64,000 bases of DNA from Rhizobium sp. Lineage in GTDB: Bacteria; Pseudomonadota; Alphaproteobacteria; Rhizobiales; Rhizobiaceae. Under the pieces are notes generated by a model, which saw nothing but the letters and a program-made list of their open reading frames with translations, did no database searches and had not been told where the DNA came from. Below, piece after piece: positions 1-7,969 of this stretch. Position 1 is the first letter of the stretch; every line of letters starts with the position of its first letter. The translations under genes and the position numbers were made by a program. The stretch spans positions 81,369 to 145,368 of the forward strand of contig JAHHDR010000041.1 of assembly GCA_019739215.1 (NCBI GenBank), read 5' to 3'.

Positions 1-359
1 GGAACGCCATAACGCTTCTCGATGGCAGCGAAGAGCGCCGCATTCTGGCGCTTCAGCTTTTTGCCGCGCGACACGATCGTGGCGGAGCCGCGCTTGCGCA
101 TGAACTCGTCCAGCGTGAGCTTGAAGCTCTTCTGGCCCCGATCGGCGCGAATGGTGGCGCGGCTGTAGGAGACGCTGGAGAGCACCCTGTCGACGGTGCG
201 TTCGCCGATGCCCGCAGCGATCGCATCGCTGCGGATCTCGGTCTTCCACTGGTCGAAACCGGACGCAGTGTTGGAGCAGGAGGCCGCCCAGGCCGATGTG
301 GCGCTTGCGGCGAACGCCGCTGCCAATGTGATTGAAAGGCACAGTCCCTTTGCGCTCAT
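1..359 (-). CDS. Lytic murein transglycosylase, MltB/SLT_2 type, N-terminal part
   Basis: Partial gene running off the left edge; 119 codons are visible. The protein starts with a signal peptide (hydrophobic stretch from about residue 6 to 25, then a possible lipobox-like ASC). It continues into the start of the SLT_2 fold: FDQWKTEI, then AAGI, then a DRGQKSF segment, which matches the family pattern of a helix, a GI turn and a DR.Q..F motif. The family cleaves the glycan backbone of peptidoglycan in the periplasm, leaving 1,6-anhydro ends. The catalytic glutamate region lies beyond the window. The ATG at 357-359 is supported by AAGGAG about 8 bases upstream. The family call is good; the exact subfamily is inferred. 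Confidence 0.8.
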   Translation of the reverse strand, partial: MSAKGLCLSITLAAAFAASATSAWAASCSNTASGFDQWKTEIRSDAIAAGIGERTVDRVLSSVSYSRATIRADRGQKSFKLTLDEFMRKRGSATIVSRGKKLKRQNAALFAAIEKRYGV

Positions 360-466
360 TCCCGGCTCCTTGTGGCCTGATGTCTATTTGGCTGGTCCGC
401 GTTCTGTCCGGCTGCCAGATTTGCTGGCCGTCTCTTAGCAGCAGCTTGGAAATGTTCAATACAAAT

Positions 467-493
467 CCCCGCGAGTGAACGTTTCTCGCGGGG
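467..493. terminator. Terminator downstream of asd
   Basis: A 9-bp perfect stem, CCCCGCGAG (467-475) with CTCGCGGGG (485-493) and a 9-base loop, is flanked by AT-rich sequence on both sides. It sits 40 bases past the asd stop on the minus strand and also faces the start region of the transglycosylase gene. Confidence 0.75.
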
Positions 494-533
494 TATTTAT
501 TCCAATGGCGTTGCAAGAAACTTGCGATGCGAC

Positions 534-1556
534 CTAGCGGGACTTCAGCAGACCGCGGTTGACCATCAGTTCGGCGATCTGGATCGCATTGAGCGCGGCG
601 CCCTTGCGCAGGTTGTCGGAGACGACCCACATGTTGAGGCCGTTCTCGACCGTCGCGTCCTCGCGGATGCGCGAAATGAAGGTCGCGTCTTCCCCGGCGC
701 ATTCGTAGGGCGTTATGTAGCCGCCGTTCTCGTGCTTGTCGATGACCTGGCAGCCCGGCGCATCGCGCAGGATGTTGCGGGCCTCCTCGGCGGTGATCTC
801 GCGCTCGAACTCGATGTTCACGGATTCGGCGTGACCGATGAAGACCGGGACGCGGACCGCGGTGCAGGTTACCCTGATCGCGGGGTCGAGGATCTTCTTG
901 GTTTCGGCCAGAACCTTCCATTCTTCCTTTGTGTAACCGTCTTCCATGAAGCTATCGATATGCGGAATGACGTTGAAGGCGATGCGCTTGGTGAACTTCT
1001 TGCTCTCAATCGGATCGGCGACGAAGACGGCGCGGGTCTGGTTGAAGAGCTCGTCCATGCCGTCCTTGCCGGCACCGGAGACCGACTGGTAGGTCGACAC
1101 GACAACGCGCTTGATCTTGGCGAAGTCGTGCAGCGGCTTGAGCGCCACGACGAGTTGGGCGGTCGAGCAGTTCGGGTTGGCGATGATGTTCTTCTTCTTG
1201 TAACCGGCGATGGCTTCCGGGTTCACTTCCGGCACGATCAGCGGCACTTCGGAATCGTAGCGCCAGGCCGACGAATTGTCGATGACGACGCATCCCTGCT
1301 TGCCGATGGCCGGCGAATACTTGAGCGACACCGCACCTCCGGCCGACATCAGGCAAATGTCGGTGCCGGCGAAGTCGTAGTTTTCAAGGTTCTTCACCTT
1401 GAGCGTCTTGTCGCCGAAGGACACTTCGGTGTTGAGCGACCGGCTCGAAGCCAGTGCAATCACCTCATCGGCGGGAAAGTCGCGTTCGGCGAGGATGTTC
1501 AGCATCTCGCGGCCCACATTCCCGGTCGCGCCTGCTACTGCTATCTTGAAACCCAT
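534..1556 (-). CDS. asd: Aspartate-semialdehyde dehydrogenase
   Basis: 340 residues, normal family length. It makes aspartate 4-semialdehyde from aspartyl phosphate with NADPH, the branch point to lysine, diaminopimelate, threonine and methionine. The N-terminal nucleotide-binding motif GATGNVG lies near residues 9-15. The catalytic cysteine is Cys130 in NPNCST, and a conserved GHAES segment follows in the dimerisation domain. The start ATG at 1554-1556 gives the canonical MGFKIAVAGATG N-terminus. It is monocistronic, with its own terminator at 467-493. leuB lies about 3 kb away on the same strand; the two genes are often close in rhizobia. Confidence 0.97.
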   Translation of the reverse strand: MGFKIAVAGATGNVGREMLNILAERDFPADEVIALASSRSLNTEVSFGDKTLKVKNLENYDFAGTDICLMSAGGAVSLKYSPAIGKQGCVVIDNSSAWRYDSEVPLIVPEVNPEAIAGYKKKNIIANPNCSTAQLVVALKPLHDFAKIKRVVVSTYQSVSGAGKDGMDELFNQTRAVFVADPIESKKFTKRIAFNVIPHIDSFMEDGYTKEEWKVLAETKKILDPAIRVTCTAVRVPVFIGHAESVNIEFEREITAEEARNILRDAPGCQVIDKHENGGYITPYECAGEDATFISRIREDATVENGLNMWVVSDNLRKGAALNAIQIAELMVNRGLLKSR

Positions 1557-2057
1557 TTCGTGTCGTCTCTTTCTCTTCTCTCCGCCGGTTGCTTGGAGTT
1601 TGAACCCTCGGCCGGCGCATGGGCCGTGTCGGGTTCCGCTCCCGGCCTAAAGCCGGGGGAGAGAGCGGCGGGCCAGGAACGTCAGACGGTTTTCGTCGTG
1701 GTTTTGGCCCGGGTTTTGATTACCGGAGAAAAAAGCGAACCCTCGCCGGATTGGGCATCCAGCGCTGAGATGACGGGGCCTGCGTATTCGCGACCGATCA
1801 TGACGGGTTCCTTTTTCGGAAGCGGTGATGATGGTTTTCCCCTCCAAAGTCAAGTTCCCGGGGGAACGGCTGCTGCAAATCTTTTGCCTTGCGCTCAGAC
1901 GCGAAGCACACGGCGCAAGCGGTGGCGAACCCATACCTTAGTCATAATCCCAAAGCCGCTCTGCCTTGTTCCATCGATTTCTGCCAGTTTCCGGCCATCC
2001 CGACCGGGGGCCTTGAGGAGAGGCCCCGGCGGTTCCCAACCCGGAGGATTTCCCAAA
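1557..2057. other. Intergenic region between divergent asd and the MHS transporter gene
   Basis: About 500 bases with no convincing gene; the open frames here lack any recognisable protein. It contains an imperfect inverted repeat at about 1636-1669 (core CCCGGC, loop CTAAA, GCCGGG, with flanking CGCTC and GAGCG) that resembles dispersed rhizobial intergenic palindromes. A second hairpin at about 2004-2029 would lie in the leader of the transporter mRNA just before its ribosome site. Promoters for both flanking genes must lie here, but I could not fix them. Confidence 0.6.
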
Positions 2058-3938
2058 ATGGCAGACGTGGCCCTCAGTGGCAGTGCAACGCGGGGCATGA
2101 CCGCGGAAGAGAAGAAGGTCATCTTCGCTTCCTCGCTCGGCACCGTGTTCGAATGGTATGATTTCTATCTCTATGGTTCGCTCGCCGTCTTCATCGGCCA
2201 TGCGTTCTTCAACTCCTATCCGGAGGCGACACGCAACATCTTCGTGCTGCTCGCCTTCGCCGCCGGCTTCCTGGTGCGCCCGTTCGGTGCGCTGGTCTTC
2301 GGTCGTCTCGGCGACCTCGTGGGCCGCAAGTACACCTTCCTGATAACGATCCTGATCATGGGCCTGTCGACCTTCCTCGTCGGCCTGCTGCCCGGGTCGG
2401 CCACGCTCGGCATAGCCGCCCCGATCATCCTGATCGTGCTGCGTCTGCTGCAGGGCCTGGCGCTCGGTGGCGAATATGGCGGCGCGGCAACCTATGTCGC
2501 CGAACATGCGCCAGAGGGGCGCCGCGGCTACTACACGTCGTGGATCCAGACGACGGCGACTGGCGGCCTCTTCCTGTCGCTGATCATCATCCTCGGTCTA
2601 CAGTCCGTGATGAGCAAAGACGCCTTTGCCGAATGGGGCTGGCGCATTCCGTTCCTGATCTCGTCGCTGCTGCTCGGCGTCTCGGTCTGGATCCGGCTGA
2701 AGATGAATGAATCCCCTGCCTTCAAGAAGATGAAGGAAGAGGGCAAGACGTCGAAGGCGCCGATCTCGGAAGCCTTCGGCCAGTGGAAGAACGCCAAGAT
2801 CGCGCTGCTCGCACTGTTCGGCGCCGTCGCCGGCCAGGCCGTCGTCTGGTACTCGGGCCAGTTCTACGCCCTGTTCTTCCTGCAGAACGTGCTCAAGATC
2901 GACCTCCAGTCGGCCAACATCATGGTTGCGGTCTCGCTGGCGATCGGCACGGGCTTCTTCGTGGTGTTCGGATGGCTGTCTGACAAGATCGGCCGCAAGC
3001 CGATCATCATGGTCGGCCTGCTCCTGGCGGTGGTCACCTATTTCCCGCTGTTCAAGGCGCTGACCTTTGCCGGCAACCCGGCACTGTACAACGCGCAGCA
3101 GACCATCCGGGCCACGGTGACCACCGATCCTGCGGACTGCAGTTTCCAGTTCAACATGACCGGCACGGCAAAATTCACCTCGTCCTGCGATATCGCGACC
3201 GCGTTCCTGACCCGGAACTCGATCCCCTACGACGTCGTGTCGGCGCCGGCAGGAACTGTTGCCACCGTCAAGATCGGCGAGCGGGAAATTTCGTCCTATG
3301 ATGCCGTCAAGCAGGCCGACCAGGCCAAGGCGCTCGACGGTGCATTCCAGAAGGGCACATTCTTCGCCCTGAAGGATGCGGGCTATCCGCTGACGCGCGG
3401 CACCGCGCTCGTGCCGGAAGCGAAAATCGCCGGCTTTGTCGCGGCCAATCCCGAACTGAACCTCACCGAGGCGCAGATCCGGGCCACGACGCCGGACAGC
3501 ATGTCGGCGGCGGCAATGATCCGTGACAAGCTCGCCACGGCGGCCGAAGTCGAAGGCAAGATCGAAATGCCGGTCTATAAGGTGCCGGCGGGTGGCGACT
3601 TCAAGATCTTCGCCGATCCGGCACAGGTCAACTGGTTCCAGGTCATCGCCATCCTGACGGTGCTGGTGATCTACGTGACCATGGTCTACGGACCGATCGC
3701 CGCCATGCTGGTGGAGATGTTCCCGACCCGCATCCGCTATACCGGCATGTCGCTGCCCTACCACATCGGCAATGGCTGGTTCGGCGGACTGCTGCCGGCG
3801 ATCGTCTTCGCGCTCAGCGCTTCGGCTGGCGATATCTACTACGGCCTGTGGTACCCGATCATCATCGCACTGATGAGCCTGGTGATCGGCACGCTGTTCC
3901 TGCGCGAGACCAAGAATAACGACGTCCACGCGGACTGA
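2058..3938 (+). CDS. MFS transporter, metabolite:H+ symporter (MHS) type with large loop insertion
   Basis: 626 residues; an inner-membrane, proton-coupled carrier probably for an organic acid or osmolyte. The MHS hallmarks are EWYDFYLYG in helix 1 (about residues 32-40), GRLGDLVGRK after helix 2, RLLQGLALGGEYGGA in helix 4 and GWLSDKIGRKP in the central loop (about 305-315). Between about residue 338 and 525, where MHS proteins normally have a short loop between helices 9 and 10, there is an extra soluble segment of about 185 residues with two cysteines (361 and 376). Start chosen at ATG 2058 because GGAGG (2043-2047) lies 10 bases upstream; the frame stays open far upstream but that part is antisense to asd. 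Substrate unknown. Confidence 0.9.
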   Translation: MADVALSGSATRGMTAEEKKVIFASSLGTVFEWYDFYLYGSLAVFIGHAFFNSYPEATRNIFVLLAFAAGFLVRPFGALVFGRLGDLVGRKYTFLITILIMGLSTFLVGLLPGSATLGIAAPIILIVLRLLQGLALGGEYGGAATYVAEHAPEGRRGYYTSWIQTTATGGLFLSLIIILGLQSVMSKDAFAEWGWRIPFLISSLLLGVSVWIRLKMNESPAFKKMKEEGKTSKAPISEAFGQWKNAKIALLALFGAVAGQAVVWYSGQFYALFFLQNVLKIDLQSANIMVAVSLAIGTGFFVVFGWLSDKIGRKPIIMVGLLLAVVTYFPLFKALTFAGNPALYNAQQTIRATVTTDPADCSFQFNMTGTAKFTSSCDIATAFLTRNSIPYDVVSAPAGTVATVKIGEREISSYDAVKQADQAKALDGAFQKGTFFALKDAGYPLTRGTALVPEAKIAGFVAANPELNLTEAQIRATTPDSMSAAAMIRDKLATAAEVEGKIEMPVYKVPAGGDFKIFADPAQVNWFQVIAILTVLVIYVTMVYGPIAAMLVEMFPTRIRYTGMSLPYHIGNGWFGGLLPAIVFALSASAGDIYYGLWYPIIIALMSLVIGTLFLRETKNNDVHAD

Positions 3939-3960
3939 TCCGGCAGGTCACTCGAACAGG

Positions 3961-3992
3961 AAGGCCCGGCGCGAGTGATCGCGCCGGGCCTT
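3961..3992. terminator. Bidirectional terminator between convergent genes
   Basis: A 13-bp perfect stem, AAGGCCCGGCGCG (3961-3973) and its complement (3980-3992), with a 6-base AGTGAT loop. It sits between the MHS transporter (plus) and the PAP2 gene (minus), which converge here, and can serve both. Confidence 0.85.
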
Positions 3993-4011
3993 GCCATTTC
4001 CCACCGCAGTG

Positions 4012-4758
4012 TCAGCCCAGCTTGGTGAGCCTGCCCTCGTCATGGCGGAAGACCAGGCCGTGGCGGGCGAAGACAACCGCCATGAAGAAAGCGAACCACA
4101 TGCCCCATCCGAACCCGACCATGACGTCGGACGGATAGTGGGCGCCGACGAAAATCCGGGTCAGGGCCAGGTAGAAGCCGATGATCAGGAGCGGCCAGCG
4201 GAGCGGCGGGAAGAGCAGCGCAAGTGCCGTCCAGAGCGCGCCGCTGGTCGTCGCGTGCCCCGAAGGGAAGCTCTCGAAGTCCGAATCATGCATGAACGGA
4301 TTGAAGGTGAAGAGGCCGTGGTCGCCGAACAGTTCCGGCCGCGGCCGACCGATCGCGCGCTTGACGATGTTCGAGATCAACCCGGCGACGGCAACCGTGA
4401 ACAGCACGTAGCTGGCCACATGGATGGCCCCCGCTCCGAAGCGCCGGCGCGCCTCGCTCGCCGAAAGCCGGTGCAGGAGCGTGCCACTGATAATGATCAG
4501 CACCGTGGACAGGATGATCCACCAGGACTTTCCGATATCCGTGAGGAAGCGGGCCGGACCGCGGATCCAGTCGGGCCAGGCGCCCTGCATCTCCGCGGCG
4601 CGCCCGTCGAGCAGGAAGAAGGCCGCCACGGCCAGCACCGTGATGACCACAAGCGGCAAGGCCTTGGGAACCGGCCTGTGGTCAGGCCGGGTCTCGCGGT
4701 AGTGACGCCGCAGTGCGGCAATGGGGCCGGATTTCGGTTCGGTCGTCTCGACGGTCAA
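4012..4758 (-). CDS. PAP2-family membrane phosphatase
   Basis: 248 residues, integral inner-membrane protein with about six helices. All three phosphatidate-phosphatase signatures are present: Lys133...Arg138-Pro in KRAIGRPRP, PSGH at 165-168, and Arg201...His207...Asp211 in TRIFVGAHYPSD. The family removes phosphate from lipid phosphates such as phosphatidate, undecaprenyl diphosphate or lipid A diphosphate; the sequence does not decide which. It lies 18 bases downstream of leuB on the same strand and may be co-transcribed with it, although no functional link is obvious. Confidence 0.9.
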   Translation of the reverse strand: MTVETTEPKSGPIAALRRHYRETRPDHRPVPKALPLVVITVLAVAAFFLLDGRAAEMQGAWPDWIRGPARFLTDIGKSWWIILSTVLIIISGTLLHRLSASEARRRFGAGAIHVASYVLFTVAVAGLISNIVKRAIGRPRPELFGDHGLFTFNPFMHDSDFESFPSGHATTSGALWTALALLFPPLRWPLLIIGFYLALTRIFVGAHYPSDVMVGFGWGMWFAFFMAVVFARHGLVFRHDEGRLTKLG

Positions 4759-4776
4759 TGCGGCCCTCCTTTGGGC

Positions 4777-5889
4777 TCAGCCAGACAGTTTCTCGAATTC
4801 GGCGAGGATCGCGTCGCCCATCTCCACGGTGCCGACCTTGCGGGCGCCGTCTGCCATGATGTCGCCGGTGCGGATGCCCTTGTCGAGCACGTTGGCAATC
4901 GCCTTTTCCAGCGTGTCGGCTTCCTTGATCATGTTGAACGAGTAGCGCAGGCACATGGCGAAGGAGGCGATCATCGCGATCGGGTTGGCGATGCCCTGGC
5001 CGGCAATGTCGGGCGCCGAGCCATGGACGGGCTCGTACATGGCCTTGCGCTTGCCGGTCTTCGGGTCAGGCGCGCCAAGCGATGCCGACGGCAGCATGCC
5101 GAGCGATCCCGTCAGCATGGCGGCGATGTCGGACAGCATGTCGCCGAACAGGTTGTCGGTGACGATGACGTCGAACTGCTTGGGCCAGCGGACGAGCTGC
5201 ATGCCGCCGGCATCGGCCAGCATGTGGTCGAGCTGGACGTCGGAATACTTGGCCTTGTGGGTGGCCGTCACGACCTCGTTCCAGAGCACGCCCGACTTCA
5301 TGACGTTGCGCTTCTCCATCGAGCAGACCTTGTTGCCGCGCGTCCGCGCGAGCTCGAAGGCGACCGAGGAAATGCGCTCGATTTCGAACGTGTCATAGAC
5401 CTGGGTGTCGATGCCGCGCTTCTGGCCGTTGCCGAGGTCGATGATTTCCTTCGGCGAACCGAAATAGACGCCGCCGGTCAATTCGCGCACGATCAGGATG
5501 TCGAGACCTTCGACGATCTCCGGCTTGAGCGAGGACGCTGTAGCGAGCGCCGGGTAGCAGATAGCCGGACGCAGGTTGGCGAACAGCTCGAGATCCTTGC
5601 GCAGGCGCAGCAGGCCGGCTTCGGGCCTGACGTCATAGGGAACGCTATCCCATTTCGGGCCGCCCACCGCGCCGAACAGCACCGCATCGGCGGCAAGCGC
5701 CTTCTTCATATCCTCGTCCGAAATCGCCTTGCCATGGGCGTCATAGGCCGAACCGCCGACCAGGCCTTCCTCGACTTCGAAACCGGCATCGAATTTCTCG
5801 TTCATGCGGGTGATGAACTTGCGGACTTCGGCCATGGTTTCCTGGCCGATGCCGTCGCCGGGGAGGAGGAGAAGCTTACGTGTCGTCAT
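4777..5889 (-). CDS. leuB: 3-isopropylmalate dehydrogenase
   Basis: 370 residues, typical length. It oxidises and decarboxylates 3-isopropylmalate to 2-oxoisocaproate with NAD in leucine synthesis. Seen in sequence: the LLPGDGIG N-terminus, RELTGGVYFG in the active site, the metal-binding DNLFGDMLSDIAA segment, and GSAPDIAGQGIANP for cofactor binding. The ATG at 5887-5889 was chosen (GAAGG about 8 bases upstream); an in-frame ATG 60 bases further up would add 20 non-conserved residues. It is divergent from the MarR-GNAT gene, with about 190 bases between them. Confidence 0.96.
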   Translation of the reverse strand: MTTRKLLLLPGDGIGQETMAEVRKFITRMNEKFDAGFEVEEGLVGGSAYDAHGKAISDEDMKKALAADAVLFGAVGGPKWDSVPYDVRPEAGLLRLRKDLELFANLRPAICYPALATASSLKPEIVEGLDILIVRELTGGVYFGSPKEIIDLGNGQKRGIDTQVYDTFEIERISSVAFELARTRGNKVCSMEKRNVMKSGVLWNEVVTATHKAKYSDVQLDHMLADAGGMQLVRWPKQFDVIVTDNLFGDMLSDIAAMLTGSLGMLPSASLGAPDPKTGKRKAMYEPVHGSAPDIAGQGIANPIAMIASFAMCLRYSFNMIKEADTLEKAIANVLDKGIRTGDIMADGARKVGTVEMGDAILAEFEKLSG

Positions 5890-6045
5890 GATCCTGGCCT
5901 TCGTGATGTCGCGGATGTTGAAGCTGGCTTCGTTTATCCGTGCATCCACTGGATTTCAAGCGCATCGGGCAAGAACGCGGTACGGTCCGATGTAGTCGCG
6001 ACCGGCCGGCTTTCAAGCCCGCTTGCATCACGCTCGCGTCATCAA

Positions 6046-6068
6046 TATGGTTGCTTCATGCAACTATA
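6046..6068. promoter_or_regulatory. Candidate MarR operator upstream of the MarR-GNAT gene
   Basis: Inverted repeat with core GTTGC (6050-6054), spacer TTCAT, GCAAC (6060-6064). Pairing continues outward through TAT/ATA with one mismatch, giving 8 of 9 arm positions. It ends 12-13 bases before the ATG at 6081, where it would block the promoter or initiation. Size, symmetry and position fit autoregulation by the adjacent MarR-type protein. Confidence 0.6.
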
Positions 6069-6080
6069 CTGGACCAGACC

Positions 6081-7058
6081 ATGCGCGAAGCCCTGACCCA
6101 CGCCGACATCCTGGCCGTCCGTGACGCGTCCCGCCGAATGGTGCGCGAACTCGGCTTCATGCAGCCGACGCTGGCCGAAACCGACCTGACGCCCTCCGCG
6201 GTGCATGCGATCATCGAGATTGGCAATCACGGATCGATGACGGCAAACCGGCTTGCCCAGGTCCTGCTGCTGGAAAAATCGACTGTCAGCCGCGTGCTGG
6301 CGCGCCTGGTCGAACGCGGGCTGATCGATGAAAAGCCGAGCGAGACGGATGGGCGGGCCAAGGCGCTGTCGCTTACACCCCGGGGACATGCGCTGCTCGG
6401 TAACATCAATCGTTTTGCCAATCTCAGGGTCGGCAAGGCCCTGCACTTCCTCAACGGACCGGCGCGGCATCGCGTCGTCGGCGGCCTTGCAGACTATGCA
6501 CAGGCGCTGGCCACAGTGCAGGCGCGCAGCAGCTTCCCGAACCCGGCGATCCATATCCACGAAGGCCTGCTGCCCGGCGCCATCGGCCGCGTCGCAGAGA
6601 TGCATGGCCGCTACTATGCGCACGAATGGGCGATGGGCTCGTTCTTCGAGGCACGCGTGGCCTCCGGCCTCGCCGAGTTCAGCCAGCGCCTCGACCGGCC
6701 GGCAAACCGGATCTGGCTGGCGCTGCAGGCGGGCGAGATCGCTGGATCGGTCGCCGTCGATGGCGAGGACCTCGGCGGCGGCAAGGCGCATGTGCGATGG
6801 ATGATCGTCGACGACGGGCTTCGCGGCTCGGGCACCGGACGGCGCCTGCTCGATTCGGCCGTCGGATTCTGCGATGCGCAGGCCTTTGCAGAGGTCCATC
6901 TCTGGACGTTCCGGGGACTGGATGCTGCGCGAAGGCTCTACGAATCCGCGGGCTTCGTGCTTGCGGAGGAATGGGCCGGCGACCAATGGGGCCGGACGCT
7001 GACGGAGCAACGCTTCATCAGGACACGACCGAAACGCGGCGATACGCATACGACTTGA
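6081..7058 (+). CDS. MarR-type winged-helix regulator fused to a GNAT acetyltransferase
   Basis: 325 residues with two domains. Residues about 1-145 form a MarR winged helix: helices, ANRLAQVLLLEKSTVSRVLARLVERGLI as the recognition helix region, and the wing SETDGRAKALSLTPRG. Residues about 165-320 form a GNAT fold with the acetyl-CoA loop RGSGTGRRLL at 248-257 and the closing AARRLYESAGF element. Such fusions occur in bacteria; targets are rarely known. ATG 6081 was chosen because it starts the first MarR helix and lies just after the operator palindrome. It may sense a small molecule with either domain, acetylate it, and control itself and perhaps leuB divergently. Function beyond the domains is inferred. 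Confidence 0.85.
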   Translation: MREALTHADILAVRDASRRMVRELGFMQPTLAETDLTPSAVHAIIEIGNHGSMTANRLAQVLLLEKSTVSRVLARLVERGLIDEKPSETDGRAKALSLTPRGHALLGNINRFANLRVGKALHFLNGPARHRVVGGLADYAQALATVQARSSFPNPAIHIHEGLLPGAIGRVAEMHGRYYAHEWAMGSFFEARVASGLAEFSQRLDRPANRIWLALQAGEIAGSVAVDGEDLGGGKAHVRWMIVDDGLRGSGTGRRLLDSAVGFCDAQAFAEVHLWTFRGLDAARRLYESAGFVLAEEWAGDQWGRTLTEQRFIRTRPKRGDTHTT

Positions 7059-7069
7059 GTCCAATGAAA

Positions 7070-7103
7070 AAGGCGGGAGACGCCTTTTCGCGACTCCCGC
7101 CTT
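7070..7103. terminator. Terminator between MarR-GNAT and terC
   Basis: A 10-bp stem, AAGGCGGGAG (7070-7079) with CTCCCGCCTT (7094-7103) and a 14-base loop. A T-rich run follows on the minus strand, so it best serves terC, and it also sits just past the end of the convergent MarR-GNAT gene. Confidence 0.7.
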
Positions 7104-7123
7104 GTGATGTCAGCGGCCTGATG

Positions 7124-7864
7124 TCAGCCAGGCTTGCCTTTGCGGCGGGCGTTACGGGCAAACATGTTGAGTACCTCCACCAGCGCCGAGAAGGCCATGG
7201 CGGCGTAAACGTAGCCCTTGGGCACATGGAAGCCCATACCTTCAGCGATCAGCGTCGTGCCGATCATCAGAAGGAAGGCCAGCGCCAGCATGACGATGGT
7301 CGGGTTGCGCTCGATGAAGTTCGCCAGCGGGGTCGCGGCAAACAGCATGACGGCGACCGCGGTGACGACGGCAACGATCATGATCGGCAGGTGCGGGGTC
7401 ATGCCGACGGCGGTAATGATGCTGTCGATCGAGAAGACGAGGTCCAGGATCAGGATCTGGCCGATGGCGGCGGCGAAGGTGGTCGTGGCGGCCCCGACGA
7501 TGTTGTCCTTGTGATCCTCGGGGTCGACGCTGTGGTGGATCTCCTTCGTCGCCTTCCACACTAGGAAGAGACCGCCGGCAATCAGGATCATGTCTTTCCA
7601 GGAATAGCCATGGCCGAACAGCTCGAAGACAGGTGTCGTCAACTGCACGATCCAGGCGATGGTGCCAAGGAGCCCCAGCCGCATCACCAGCGCCAGTCCG
7701 ATGCCGATCTTGCGCGCCCGGTCGCGATGTTCGGCCGGCAGTTTGTTGGTGAGGATGGAGATGAAGATCAGGTTGTCGATGCCGAGCACGACCTCCATGA
7801 CGACAAGGGTCACCAGCGCCACCCACGCCGCCGGATCCTGTAACAGCGCGCCTATGCTCTCCAT
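7124..7864 (-). CDS. TerC-family integral membrane protein
   Basis: 246 residues with about seven membrane helices. The two family signatures, EVVLGIDNLIF (Asp30) and DLVFSIDSIITAVG (Asp147), place paired acidic residues in the membrane, as in TerC and Alx proteins. Several family members export manganese, and classic TerC is tied to tellurite resistance. The remaining tellurite genes are absent here, so metal export is the safer reading. It is a stand-alone gene, convergent with the MarR-GNAT gene; no riboswitch-like leader (yybP-ykoY type) was recognised in the 105 bases upstream, but I could not fold it. Confidence 0.88.
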   Translation of the reverse strand: MESIGALLQDPAAWVALVTLVVMEVVLGIDNLIFISILTNKLPAEHRDRARKIGIGLALVMRLGLLGTIAWIVQLTTPVFELFGHGYSWKDMILIAGGLFLVWKATKEIHHSVDPEDHKDNIVGAATTTFAAAIGQILILDLVFSIDSIITAVGMTPHLPIMIVAVVTAVAVMLFAATPLANFIERNPTIVMLALAFLLMIGTTLIAEGMGFHVPKGYVYAAMAFSALVEVLNMFARNARRKGKPG

Positions 7865-7969
7865 GTAGTCCCTCTCCTTGCACCAAAATTGGGTGCGGGG
7901 AATGTAGGGCCTCCGCTTCGATGCGCAAGCACGGTTTTGTGAAAATTCAGGGCGTCCGCGTGCTTTTAA

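Noticed and set aside
522..2057. N-terminal 512 codons of a very long plus-strand open frame running into the MHS transporter
   Set aside because: They are antisense to asd and leader sequence, with no protein-like features; the transporter has its own ATG and GGAGG at 2043-2060.
3991..6096. Plus-strand open frame of 701 codons
   Set aside because: Antisense shadow of the PAP2 and leuB genes, full of Arg, Asp and Gly from high-GC third positions.
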